Part shown: positions 54,245 through 64,000 of the stretch, piece after piece
Position numbering within the stretch: the stretch's first letter is position 1
Layout: each line of letters starts with the position of its first letter
Origin: Homalodisca vitripennis
Lineage: Eukaryota > Arthropoda > Insecta > Hemiptera > Cicadellidae
DNA length: 64,000 nt
Direction of reading: 5' to 3'
Assembly: GCF_021130785.1 (NCBI RefSeq)
Contig: NW_025778916.1
Location: 81,783 to 145,782, forward strand
Translations under genes and position numbers: made by a program
The notes under the pieces: generated by a model
Databases searched by the model: none
The model's input: the letters and a program-made list of their open reading frames with translations, nothing else
Told to the model about the DNA's origin: nothing

Positions 54245-54815
54245 TGAATTAAAATTTTTCACAATATAAACGTGTTGATAGTATGGGCTATGTTGTTTTC
54301 AATGTTTTTACGTTTTCACGTTTACCACGTTCACGTTGCATGTATTTCACGTTCATGTTATCACACGTATCATGTTTTGCACGTTGTCAACGTTTTTACG
54401 TTACCATCGTTTCGTTGTTATCATCGCGTTGTTCTGGGTATGTTTCAGCTCACGTTAACGGCAACGTTCCAAGCGTTGTCGACAAGGTTTTACAGTTTTT
54501 TTTTTTCCCCCCCGTTTGGGGGGGTTTCTCCCTGTTTCGTAGTTCACGTTTTCTCGAGCACGTTCCACGTTCAACAGTTTTAGTACGTTCACCCCGTGTT
54601 TCTACAGTTTCGACTGTTCTACGTTTTTCCCACGTTTATCGTTGGATTCACGTTTCGCACGTTCCACGATTCCACGTTTTATCTCTCTCTCTATGTACGC
54701 TTCCGTGTTTCACGTTTTATCTGTTTTCCAGCAGTTTCGTGTTGCTCCGTATTCCGTGGATTCACGTTTTTCGTGTTACACGGTTTCCACGTTCAGACAC
54801 GTTTAAAGGTTGTTC
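54245..54815. repeat. Expanded ACGT-rich repeat (copy C)
   Basis: About 570 bp of CACGTTT/ACGTTC variants at the place of the 220-bp array in B. The ORFs here (54272..54583, 54283..54882) are repeat-derived. Confidence 0.7.
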
Positions 54816-54834
54816 AAAATTTTCCATAAATAAA

Positions 54835-56637
54835 ATGGCGAACGTGGTAGACTTTCAAGAAGTGAATGCAAAAAAAACTTGATACAAATAGAAAAAGAAA
54901 TTAATCAAAGAATTTAATAGAGACAGGATTTCGAGATTGATTTGAAAAATGTGACACAAGAATTTATTCGATAAAAATTTAAATCAACCACCGTGTAACA
55001 TCTGCACAATTAAAAACATGGTTTTGCAGGGGGACCAAAATTGAAAATGTTTTAATGCGATCTAATCAAAAATTTATTGAAGAATGATTGGATTCCAATG
55101 GTTGTAGCGAACACATTGTGTGCCTGATATTGTCGATTAACCAGAATCTGAGTTTTGATAATTGCCAGAAATTACCACTCTTCAACACTCAGTATTATGT
55201 GACTCTCGAATCATTGTAAGACTACTACCAGTAGTATTAGAACAAGTCAAATAAGTCCTGGAAAGGCAACGGGATATAAATATATTGGTGGCAAATTGGT
55301 TATTAGAAAATTTCGAGTGTCCAGAGGCGGGAAAGGATATATGGAGAGGAAAATATAGTTTGTGGATTTGTATTCGGGACAGGATAAAAAGAAAAAGTTT
55401 TAGTGATTAGGATAATTTTGCTTCTCTTCGTGAGATTTTAAGAGCATAAGTAGATTTAATCATTGAATTAATGAAAAAAACGATATGAAGAAGGAACTCT
55501 AGAGGTTATATAGGGAAGATAAATGTAACCGGGTTGGCGATCTTGTATGTATCGCAATAAGAGCGGTTTATATTCTGAAGAAAGAACTATGATAGAAAAG
55601 ATATAGCGTGGAATATTTGTATAAATATGGAAATACTGATATCTAATTTAACTGATAAAATAATAATGAATGGCGCACCAACTAAGAATACTCAAAGTCA
55701 AGTAAAGGTAAATAAATAGTCTCAAGTTTTGGATTAAACCAATGTTGGGGAAAAAAGAAATCGTGAAGGGATCAGAGTGTGAGTAAGAATAGCTAGAGTT
55801 GCATATATATATGATTGAAGTACAATATATACTCGACAGATTTGGACAAAAGAAAAAACGTAAAAAACAGAATGACATGCGAATGGGAAAACATTATTAA
55901 ATTATATATATTATGCTCAGAGAACAAGGCCGTGTGGAAAACAACCGAATTATTTAATTGAACGAAAAGAAAATGACGATATAAAGAATTTTATTTTTCG
56001 GAACAGAACCTGATGAAATGGATTTGAAATAAACCAGATTGGTAATATAAATATATTAAAACGAGTTTTTGTCACGGCTAATAAGAGTTCATCTAGAGAG
56101 AAATTGAGGGTGTAGTGGTACATTTTTTGTGTAATGATATATGGTATCAACAATTTTATTATATCGCTTTATTGTAATTATCACTCGTAATCCAACTTAT
56201 TCATGATTATCTGGGGGGCGCTGGGCACAAAACTACGAAAATAAAAAGACTTAAATAAAGTGGGTAACAGGAGAATACAGTGGTATAACAATGAGAAGAT
56301 TAGATTCAAGCTGCTATGGAACACTGATATATCTATTATACTTATGCAAGAACATCAGAGACAAAACAAGATTTCCATGGAGCATAATGTCGCAAGAGTT
56401 AAAGTTTTTGTCAAGATAAAGCGACATATTGGATCTTAAGATTTATAGCTACAAGAAGATGCCTAGTTTACAAGAGCGTGAAAGGATATTTTTTATAGTT
56501 GGCAGCTTAACCTTTTAACAGCTGGAGCAATGGGTTTTTGGGGGGGGGGGGGGGGGGTGGGGGGGGGGGGGGGGGGGGAAGAGAAAATCAAGGGAATGTG
56601 TGAATCGGAAGAGAACTTGGGGGGGTTGGTTTTGTGT

Positions 56638-56669
<32 letters not shown>

Positions 56670-56690
56670 TGTGGATTAAATTTTAGACTA
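54835..56690 (+). pseudogene. PLA2 minor virion protein (copy C), frame-broken
   Basis: Starts ATAAAATGGCGAACG. Pieces match B throughout; the 3' end is replaced by G runs at 56539..56578 and 56638..56668. Confidence 0.65.
56538..56670 (+). repeat. Poly-G runs
   Basis: Two G runs where B has ordinary coding sequence near 30510..30545. Probably base-calling artefact. Confidence 0.75.
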
Positions 56691-56699
56691 TAATATAAT

Positions 56700-57160
56700 G
56701 GAAGGTGAACGTAAATACTGGTCAGGCAAAAATCTAGAAAGAAAAAAATAAAAGTCCAGCTTTTAAGAAGATAATAATGAACCCGGTTAATGTAATTTAG
56801 AATTTAAAATAGAATGACAACTAAAAAGATGGAGCGAAGATAAGGAATATTTTTAACTAAATAGCACAGATACCATAAAAGCTCGTGAACAAAACAATCA
56901 GAAAAACGAATAAAGGTAAGCCACTAGCAAATATGAATTTTTCTTATAATGCATATTGAAAAGAACGTCAAAAAATGGATGACTTATATGAAAGATTTGT
57001 ATTAGATTTTTTGTGAGAAAAATATTTCAGTTGTTGAAGACAGAATGTATTGTTTCCTGTTATGTTGTCTGTAAAGCTGCTCCAATCGTTTAAAAAAAAA
57101 TAAAAAAAAGAAATTGCAGTATGAATGTCCAATTGATTCGAAAACATTTTTAAAATTTGG
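56700..57160 (+). pseudogene. pX-like protein (copy C), frame-broken
   Basis: Starts ATGGAAGGTGAACGTAAA, corresponding to the ATG at 30490 in B. Confidence 0.55.
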
Positions 57161-57720
57161 TTAGATCAAGAGGTTGGAAGAAGTTACATGATCCTGGATT
57201 AGGATGAGAAAAACTTTGACTTACGTGAAATCCAAACATTGAACAAAAAATTGTACATCCTTAACATTCTGGGGAAATTGGGTAATAGACATCGTGCAAA
57301 AATATTAAACAATTATAGTGGAATCTTCATGAAGAGATACAATTGACCATGAAAAAGTTTTAAGAAAATTTGAGAATGTGATAAGTTGGTTTAATTTTAG
57401 ACTCGAATGAATGTAACGTGTGGGAACGCATTTGGATTAGTTATTTAAATAAAAATGTATAAGAAATGCATGTTATCTATTGAGTATTTACGTATGGAAT
57501 AGAAATTGAAGGACAAACCACCTATAGAATTTGGTATCAAATGTATTATAGAAAGAAAATCAAGCGTCTGACTACCAAGAATTCTCAGATTCAAGACATA
57601 AAAAGATCCCCCAATTTGTAGTCATTTATGTTGAGAGTTTTTTTGTTTTGAATGAGAGCAGAGTACTGGTAAGGATTTTTAAAGAAGTTTGTTAACGAAA
57701 TTATTACTTAAGTGAACTAT
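57160..57720 (+). pseudogene. PRO: Adenain-like protease (copy C), frame-broken
   Basis: Noisy counterpart of 29624..30040. The CCCCCAATTTGTAGTCATTTA segment near 57608 corresponds to the active-site PPICGHL region. Confidence 0.55.
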
Positions 57721-58135
57721 GGTGATTTCAAAAAAGTATTTATTTGACGTATCTTATGGAACACGAAGATTAAGTGTCGAAGGAATGTTAGAAAAAAAGT
57801 TTTTCAATTTTGTGATAGATTGAATAAAATATGATGTTGTGAATAAACATAGGTTAGAAAGATTTATTACACACACCCCCTTCCATAGATTCAGATTTGA
57901 GATTTTGCTTGTCCGAGATTGAAGATTATTAAAAGCAGAATATGATAACGAAACTTGCAAAATTACATGGATTGTTCCAAATATAAGGAAGTTGCTGAGT
58001 AAAATAAATAAAAACATTGGAAAAAGAAGCTTAGAAGATTTTGGTGTAAAAAAATTAATTAATTACCAGTTGTAATGTCTTCACATACGAAAAAACTGAT
58101 GAAAAAATTACTGAATTCAATCAAAGTTTAAAAAG
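57720..58135 (+). pseudogene. Coiled-coil ORF upstream of fibre gene (copy C), frame-broken
   Basis: Noisy counterpart of 29314..29646. Confidence 0.5.
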
Positions 58136-58149
58136 AATTTAAAGTTTTA

Positions 58150-59038
58150 TGTTTGGCTAATAAGGAAAAAGGAATTTGTCGTTAGTTCGACCTGGAATTG
58201 GACAGAACATGAGTGTTGTTTGTTTTAATAGAGCAAATTTTAACACCTCTAAAATTATCAGAAGATAACATCGATATTGGTTGATGTTAGACTGATCCGT
58301 AATGTTAAAAATTGCCTTAGATTTTTAAAGGGAAAAAGAAATTAGCGGTGTTAGTAATGAGGAATTAAAACCCGTTTTTGATTTTGTTGTGAATGATTCA
58401 ATTAGAAGATCCTATTAGAAAATGTTTAATGAACTAAAACAAAATTATGGAGAAACATAAACAGCATTATTAAAGATTTTAACAAACAGAAAGTCAATAG
58501 AAAAATTTGATGAAGAAGTAAAAGAGTGCTTATCGAAATTGGTTATGTGAAAAGATTTACAAATTTTTGAGGAAAATTTACAATCTATATAATGGCGATC
58601 TTTATGGAAAAATAACGAAACTTTTTTGGGTGAACAAGTTTCGCTAAATTCATTCAAGAGGGGTTTTTAATGAAACCGATAGAAAGAAATGGTGAAAGTT
58701 TTTTAAAAGATTAGTTGTACTAATCAATCATTACTTCATGATAAGCTATTAATTAAAGCTGAGAAGAAAACATTGGCGAATATCTATAATGGAAAAATTT
58801 TATAAAAAATATAAGGCAGTCTTTTTGCTAAGATATAGTTTAGATAGGCCACACGGAAACTTTTGGGAGAAATAATGATGCATATAACTCTGTAGGAAGA
58901 GGCGTATTGATAACTCGTTAAAGAAAGATAAAACTAGAAGAAAAGCATTTAAGTAAGAATAAAGAATGATGTTAATAAAACTTTTTGAAAATAATGCTAA
59001 CAGATTATTTATGTGAAATAGGCGGCTAATGATGACTA
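58150..59038 (+). pseudogene. Fibre-like coiled-coil protein (copy C), frame-broken
   Basis: Noisy counterpart of 28609..29298, ending AGGCGGCTAATGATGACTAA. Confidence 0.6.
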
Positions 59039-59055
59039 ATTTGTCCTTATAGTAA

Positions 59056-59245
59056 ATGGCGCTCATATATTGTGCGAGAGATGTAAAGTAAAAATCGGTG
59101 CCAACAAATGATATAAAAATTAATACGCAGAATTTTTATTATCAGATCAATTTAATGAGTGAAGAGTAATATTCTGGAAAATGTGTCTGAATGTAACTGC
59201 AGACAAAAGGAGCCAATTATAGTAAAAACTTTGGATTTTGAAAAT
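59056..59245 (+). pseudogene. Small zinc-ribbon protein (copy C), frame-broken
   Basis: Start box TATAGTAAATGGCGC. Indels break the 47-codon frame. Confidence 0.55.
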
Positions 59246-59263
59246 TTTTCTTAATAAAATAGT

Positions 59264-59746
59264 ATGTATTACGGGTACATTAACAGATGCTTAATCGAGC
59301 TCTTTTATATCATGCAAGCACGCATAAAGAGAATATGAAAAAAGGAAGCAAATGGGATTACATATCTTCAAAATATTAATTTACCGAAGATATGATTATA
59401 TTGATATCGTAAACAATGTGTGCATTGTAGGTAATAGCATTTCTAAATAGTTCGAACTCTTTATCCAACAGAGTTCATTCAGATGTAAAAAATATACAAG
59501 TTATGCACATTAAAAGAAATCTATAATGTTCTGGTTATATTTTTTCATTATGTCTCTATCAACACTTTAGTATGAAAGTTTTTTGGATGAAAATTAAAGA
59601 TACAGTTGAATGGGAAATAATTATTATAGATATGCTGGTTATCAATCCTGATTCAGGACTATATTGAAATATGATGACCTGAGTCGGTATGCATGCAAAA
59701 TTTAAGCGAAGAGAATCCTTGAGATAGTGACGAAGTATATCATTAT
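59264..59746 (+). pseudogene. LSxxFI-repeat protein (copy C), frame-broken
   Basis: Noisy counterpart of 28024..28422. Confidence 0.55.
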
Positions 59747-59896
59747 AAAGTGACCGTTAGCGTAATCTTATTAATTAGTATTTTACTACAATTGAATATC
59801 TATTCTTATAAAAAACGTACAGTTTAAGAACGATGAAAAAAATTATACATCGCATTGATTAAAATTGTCTTTCTAAATTTTCTCGTTTAATTAAAA

Positions 59897-61260
59897 TGGC
59901 GGGATCGTGACAGAAAATATGCTATTGGATTTATTTTGAAAGGGCGGATGTTTAAAAATTTCTAATCTCAATTATGTAAACAACCCCCTTTAATGAACCG
60001 AAAAAAGAAAAAAAATTTTAAAAATTTTTTTGGGGTTAAAAAATTTTTTTTTCTAACTTCCCTTTTTTTAAAATTTTTTGGGAAATTTAACAAAACAAAA
60101 AAGGTCCCCCCCCCTAAAAATTTGGAAAAAAGGGTAATTTTTTGATTAATTTGATAATTTTAAAAACCCTTTTTAAATTTTTTTAAAATTGAAATTTTAA
60201 AAAAACACAAAAAAAATTTTTTTGGGGAAAAAGTTTTTAAAATGTGGCCCAATTTTAAAAAACCCCAAATTTAAAAGGAAAATATTTCGTTTTCAAAAAT
60301 TTTTTTTTATTTCCCCCAAAATTTAAAAAAATTTTTAATCAGATTTTAAATTTTTGGGGGTTTTTTAAGAACTGGAAAATTTTTTTTCTTTTGGATTAGG
60401 ATTTTTTGAAAAAGGGTTTCCCATTTTTCCCCCCTTTTTAAAAAAGGGGGATTTTTTTTTAAGTTTTTAAGGCAAAGGGCAGGGGGGGGATTCTGAAGAC
60501 GCAACGGGGAAAAGTTTGGGGCCCCCTTTTTTTGGGGAAAAAAAAAAAATTTTCAGATTTTTTTTTTTAGAGTTTTTCCAAAAAAAATTTTTTTAAAACC
60601 ACGATTTTAAAAAAAGGGGGTTTTTTTTAAGAAATTACAAAAAAATCAAAAATTATTTTTAATTTTTTAGATTTTTGGGGGGTATTTAAAAAAAAAAGGG
60701 GGTTTTCCCGGGAAAAAATTTAAATTTTGGGGTTTTTTTTCCCCAAATATTTATAGAAAAATTTTTTAATCCCAAGTTTTGGGGGTCATAGGGGTTTTCC
60801 CCAAAAAAATTTTTCAGAATAATAAGAAAAAAAAAAAACCCTTTTTAAATTTGATATTTTTTGGGTGTTTTAAAAAAAATCAAAAATTTAAAAATTTAAA
60901 AAATTCTTTTTATTGGGTGAATTTCAAAATTTAAAAATTTCCCGGGGGTTTTTTCAGAATCATGTATCAGTTTATCAAAATTTTAAGGGAAAGGGTTTTC
61001 TTTTAATAAAAGGAAAAGTATTTCAATTTCCCAAAGAAATTTTTTTTTCGAATTTGACCCATTTTTTGTCATTGATACAACAAAGAGTTTGCAAAAAATT
61101 TTTGGTTCAAAGAAAGGAAAAAAATTTTAAAAAAGGATTTTCAAAAAAAAAGTTACCCAAAAGCGATTTTTTTATGTTGTTGGTTTTTTTCTGGAAAAAA
61201 TTTTTTTTGGGGATTTATTTTTATTAAGAACGATATTAGAGAAAAAAGTAGTAAATGGGT
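59897..61260 (+). pseudogene. MCP: Major capsid protein (copy C), heavily corrupted
   Basis: Starts TTAAAATGGCGGGATCG. From about 60000 the sequence collapses into homopolymers, but alignment by landmarks (TTGGATTAGGATTTTTTGAA near 60392, CATTGATACAACAAAGAGTT near 61071) holds. Confidence 0.65.
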
Positions 61261-61284
61261 GTTATTTTTATTTTTTTTTATTTC

Positions 61285-61510
61285 CCCTTTTAAAAAATTT
61301 TTTAAAAAAAAACTTTCGCCCCCTGAAAAACCCCCCATTTTCCCCCCAATTTTAACCCTTTTTTAATTTTTACACTTTTAAAACCCCCCAAAAAGGGGTT
61401 TTTCAAAAAGAATGAAATTATTTTATTTATCTTTTTTGTAAAAAAGTAAACACAAAAAATTTGCCCGAAAAATTTTTTCTCGGCCCCCCTTGTTCCATAA
61501 AACTCCTTTT
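61285..61510 (-). pseudogene. P4 (copy C, single unit), corrupted
   Basis: Lies directly after the capsid gene, with no 1.1-kb spacer. Landmark TTCGCCCCCTGAAAAA near 61314 matches TTCGCCACTGAAAAA of A. Confidence 0.5.
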
Positions 61511-61544
61511 TTTAAAAAAAAACTTTTTTTTTAAAATTTTGGGA

Positions 61545-62110
61545 AAAATATAATCCAACTGTTTCAAAAGGGTTTTTAAAAGAGGGGGGAAAAAATTAAA
61601 AATTTTAAAAAATTTTTTGTTTTTTAGAGGTTGTAAATTTTAAAATTTTTTTTGAAAGGGCCTAAACCTAAGAAATTTCGAAAAAAATTAAAACATTTTA
61701 AAACCCGTTACAAAATTTTTTAAAATGGAGACAAAAAAAAAAAAATTTTTTACAGAATTTTGAAAAAAAGGGAAAAAAAAATTTTTTTTTTTTCCCCTTT
61801 TTGGGAAACCCTTTTAAAAAAAAATTTTTTCCCCTTTTTAAAGAATTTTTAATTTTTTTTTGTTTTTTAAAAATACACACGTTTTTTTTTAAAAAAAATA
61901 AAACCTGTTTTTTTCAAAATTTTTTGGATGTTTTAATTTTTTTTAGATTTTGGGAACCCAAAAACCTCGTGATTTTTTTAAAAAAAATTTTTTAGAAAAA
62001 AACGAAGAAATTTGAAAAGAATGGGGGGTTTTTTTTCACCCCCCTCCCCCCAAAATTTTCGAGTGAAAATTTGGGGAATTTCAAAATTTTTTTCCCTTTT
62101 TAAATTTTTT
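61545..62110 (+). pseudogene. P3 VLTF3-like (copy C), corrupted
   Basis: Landmark GCCTAAACCTAAGAAATTTC near 61660 matches the basic linker of P3. Confidence 0.5.
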
Positions 62111-62119
62111 TTTTTTAAA

Positions 62120-62455
62120 GGGTTTTCTTGAAAAAAATTAAATGATATTGGGGGAAAAGTAAGTTTTTTAAAAAATAAAAGGAAAATTTTTAAAAAAAAT
62201 TGGAAGAAAAGGAAAAAAAAATAGAATCTTGAATTTTTGGGGAAAAAGAAAAAATAAATTCGGGTTTTCAATAAAACCGAGTTTTTGGGAAAAATTTTTA
62301 AAATACACTTGCCAAAAAAATTTTTGACTGTTTTGGTTTTTAAAAAAATTTTAAAAAAATTTTAAAAAAAAAAAGAAAAAAAAAAAACTTTTTTGTTTCT
62401 TTTGGGAAAGGGGAAAAATATAAAAGATAAAGAAATTTTAAAAATTAAATTTGTG
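62120..62455 (+). pseudogene. P2 (copy C), corrupted
   Basis: Landmarks TTAAATGATATTGG near 62137 and AGAATCTTGAATTT near 62222. Confidence 0.5.
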
Positions 62456-62489
62456 GGGAAAAAAGGGCCTTTTAAAACCCAAAAAAAGC

Positions 62490-63080
62490 GTCCCCCCCAC
62501 GTCAAAATAATGTTTTGAAAACCAAATTGGTGTCTTTTTTCTAGGAAAAACACATGGAATATTAAATTTCAGTAATACCTTTTGTTTCACACAAATGTGG
62601 CTATATTCTATAAGAAAAAAATTCCCATAATGCTCTTTTTAAAGAAATTTTGTTGATAAAACTTGATACTCACAAAATTTTCCCAAGAAATTTTATCAAT
62701 TTAAATCTTGTTTACTTTAAAGAACGTATATTTTTGGGAAAAATGGCATTTAAAAAAAGATAAAAAAACTTTTTCCCGTTTGTTTATTTTTTACTTTCTT
62801 TCCCAATTTTCTTTTCCCTAATTATATTAAATATGTAATTTCCCTTAAATTTTTTAGTTTTTTTTTCCCTTTGTAAAAAAAAACTCCATTAGACGTTTTT
62901 TTTTGCAAAAGGGCTTTACAAGGTTTTTTTTTGAATTCTGTATCATTTTTTAAAGGGAAAATATTTTAACTTTCTTTTAAAATGTTTTTGGTAATTTTGA
63001 AACTCGTTAAAATTGTCCCTTTTTTGTAAAATTTTTTGAAATGCTAGAAAAATGAAGAGAAACTTTGGGGAGTTCAGTTG
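62490..63080 (-). pseudogene. P1 (copy C), corrupted
   Basis: Landmarks CCTTTTGTTTCACACAAATG near 62578 and the start region GGGGAGTTCAG near 63067. Confidence 0.5.
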
Positions 63081-63164
63081 TTTATTTAGTAGAAAAAATT
63101 TTTATTAAAGTTTTTTAAATAAAAATGTTTTTTAAAATTTATTAAAATTTTTTTAAGGGTTTTT

Positions 63165-63462
63165 CCCTTTAAATTTGTTTTGCAGGGTTTTACAAAATTT
63201 TACAAAGGGACAGCTTAAAAAGTAGAAGCAAACACTGTAAATTTGGTTTAATTTTTTATTCCACAAGGGAAAAATTGTAAAGTACCGATCGCTTTTTTGG
63301 GGGGAAAGGGAAGACCCGTAATTCGGTTTAATTTTTTTATTTGGGATTTGCTGTGTTATTTCTCAGCTTCCTTTATGGTACAATTGAACAGTAAATTTTT
63401 CCCTTGCCCTTTTTGGTCGGGTCCGAAAGTGCGCCCCGGAACCCCCTTTTTATATCTATCCT
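63165..63462 (-). repeat. Terminal inverted repeat of copy C
   Basis: Corrupted counterpart of 15670..15951: landmarks GTACCGATCGCTTTTTTGG, TTTCTCAGCTTCCTTTATGG and GTCCGAAAGTGCGCC. Confidence 0.65.
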
Positions 63463-64000
63463 TATGTATTAAAATTAAATTTTTACACTGCTAATTTCAT
63501 TTTTGAGCTAAAATTTTTACTTTTTTAAATTTTTGTCCTTTCCCCAAAATTTAAAGTGTTTGGTAAAAATTTTGATCTGATTTTTTAGCGGGTTTAAATT
63601 TCCCCAAAAATTTTTCTCCACATGGGAAAATAATTCTCTAAACAATTATTTTTAAAAAATTTTTTAAAATATACTTTTTTTTGGCTTTCCCATAATTAAA
63701 TCAGAAACTAGTATATTAAAAACGTTTTAATAAAAAAATAAATAACCTTCTCTTATAGTATTATTTCAAAGAAAAGGATAAAATTTTTAAAGTTTTCAAT
63801 AAGAGAAGAGATTTTAAAAAAAGGGTTTTTATAATTACTTTTTTCTCAACACTATCAATTAAAAAACTAAAATTTTTGCAGGGCAATTTTTAAAATGTTA
63901 AGAAAAAGTATGAAATTTTGTAAATAATTCTTTTTAACTTCCCTTTTTATTTAAAGTATAAACCTTAAAATGGTAGTAACTATTTTTAAAAAAAATTTGA
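63463..64000. other. Unassigned AT-rich sequence right of copy C
   Basis: Not (TA)n and not like the flank of A or B. No gene or repeat recognised. Quality is poor. Confidence 0.5.

Larger units (their letters stand above)
45165..63462 (+). mobile_element. Copy C: full-length but very noisy Polinton copy, inverted to B
   Basis: Same gene order as B on the opposite strand, from polB to the terminal repeat at about 63165..63462. It lacks the LTR insertion, the 1.1-kb spacer and the second P1-P4 unit, and has no recognisable left terminal repeat. Base quality worsens rightward: beyond about 60000, runs of A, T, G and C replace sequence. Confidence 0.85.

Noticed and set aside
54272..54882. 199- and 103-residue ORFs
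   Set aside because: They lie in the expanded repeat of copy C; low-complexity and not conserved in B.
60000..63100. Short ORFs of Phe/Lys-rich composition
   Set aside because: They arise from homopolymer-corrupted sequence; landmarks show the region is a copy of the capsid gene and P1-P4.

Overview
The window looks like arthropod, probably insect, nuclear DNA. It is AT-rich, has (TA)n microsatellites, contains an LTR retrotransposon with a 5-bp target duplication, and carries the motif CCAAATTTCATTAAAATCGG, which recurs in insect repeats. Most of it consists of several copies, in alternating orientation, of one integrated DNA virus of the Polinton/Maverick (adintovirus) type. The gene set supports this: protein-primed DNA polymerase B, retrovirus-like integrase, packaging ATPase, adenain-like protease, double-jelly-roll major capsid protein, penton-like minor capsid protein, a phospholipase-A2 minor virion protein, a pX-like protein and a fibre-like coiled-coil protein. 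These are host-integrated copies with many frame breaks.

Layout. Copy D (1..7937) is a noisy partial copy that meets copy A (7938..15951) tail to tail in a palindrome without a spacer, centred at 7937/7938. Copy A ends in a terminal inverted repeat. Host-like DNA (15952..18653) follows and is mirrored almost exactly (18674..21365) across a 20-bp spacer centred near 18663. Copy B (21366..44456) is the best-resolved full-length copy. It has 282-bp terminal inverted repeats starting 5'-AGTAGATAAT and sits in (TA)n. Its polymerase gene is split by a 3.7-kb LTR element (36882..40585). About 0.7 kb of unassigned sequence follows, then copy C (about 45165..63462), a full-length inverted copy with very noisy sequence. 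C lacks the LTR insertion, the 2.07-kb tandem duplication and the 1.1-kb spacer found in A and B, so its structure is simpler and perhaps ancestral.

Gene order in B from the right end: polB, integrase, two zinc-cluster genes, BRO-like gene (+), penton-like gene (+), ATPase, ACGT-rich tandem repeat, PLA2 protein, pX-like protein, protease, two fibre/coiled-coil ORFs, zinc-ribbon protein, LSxxFI-repeat protein, major capsid protein, a 1.1-kb non-coding spacer, then a four-gene cassette (called P1-P4 here) present twice. P3 resembles the poxvirus/NCLDV late transcription factor VLTF3. About a dozen genes share a promoter-like box, TATNTAAATGG, that ends in the start codon. It resembles the poxvirus late promoter TAAATG. 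The combination of a VLTF3-like factor and TAAATGG boxes suggests a poxvirus-style late transcription system in a Polinton-class virus, and is the most interesting signal in the window.

Caveat: many frame breaks differ between A and B at homopolymers, and C and D contain long C or G runs where B has ordinary coding sequence. Much of the apparent decay, and perhaps some palindromic joins, may be long-read error or fold-back chimeras.
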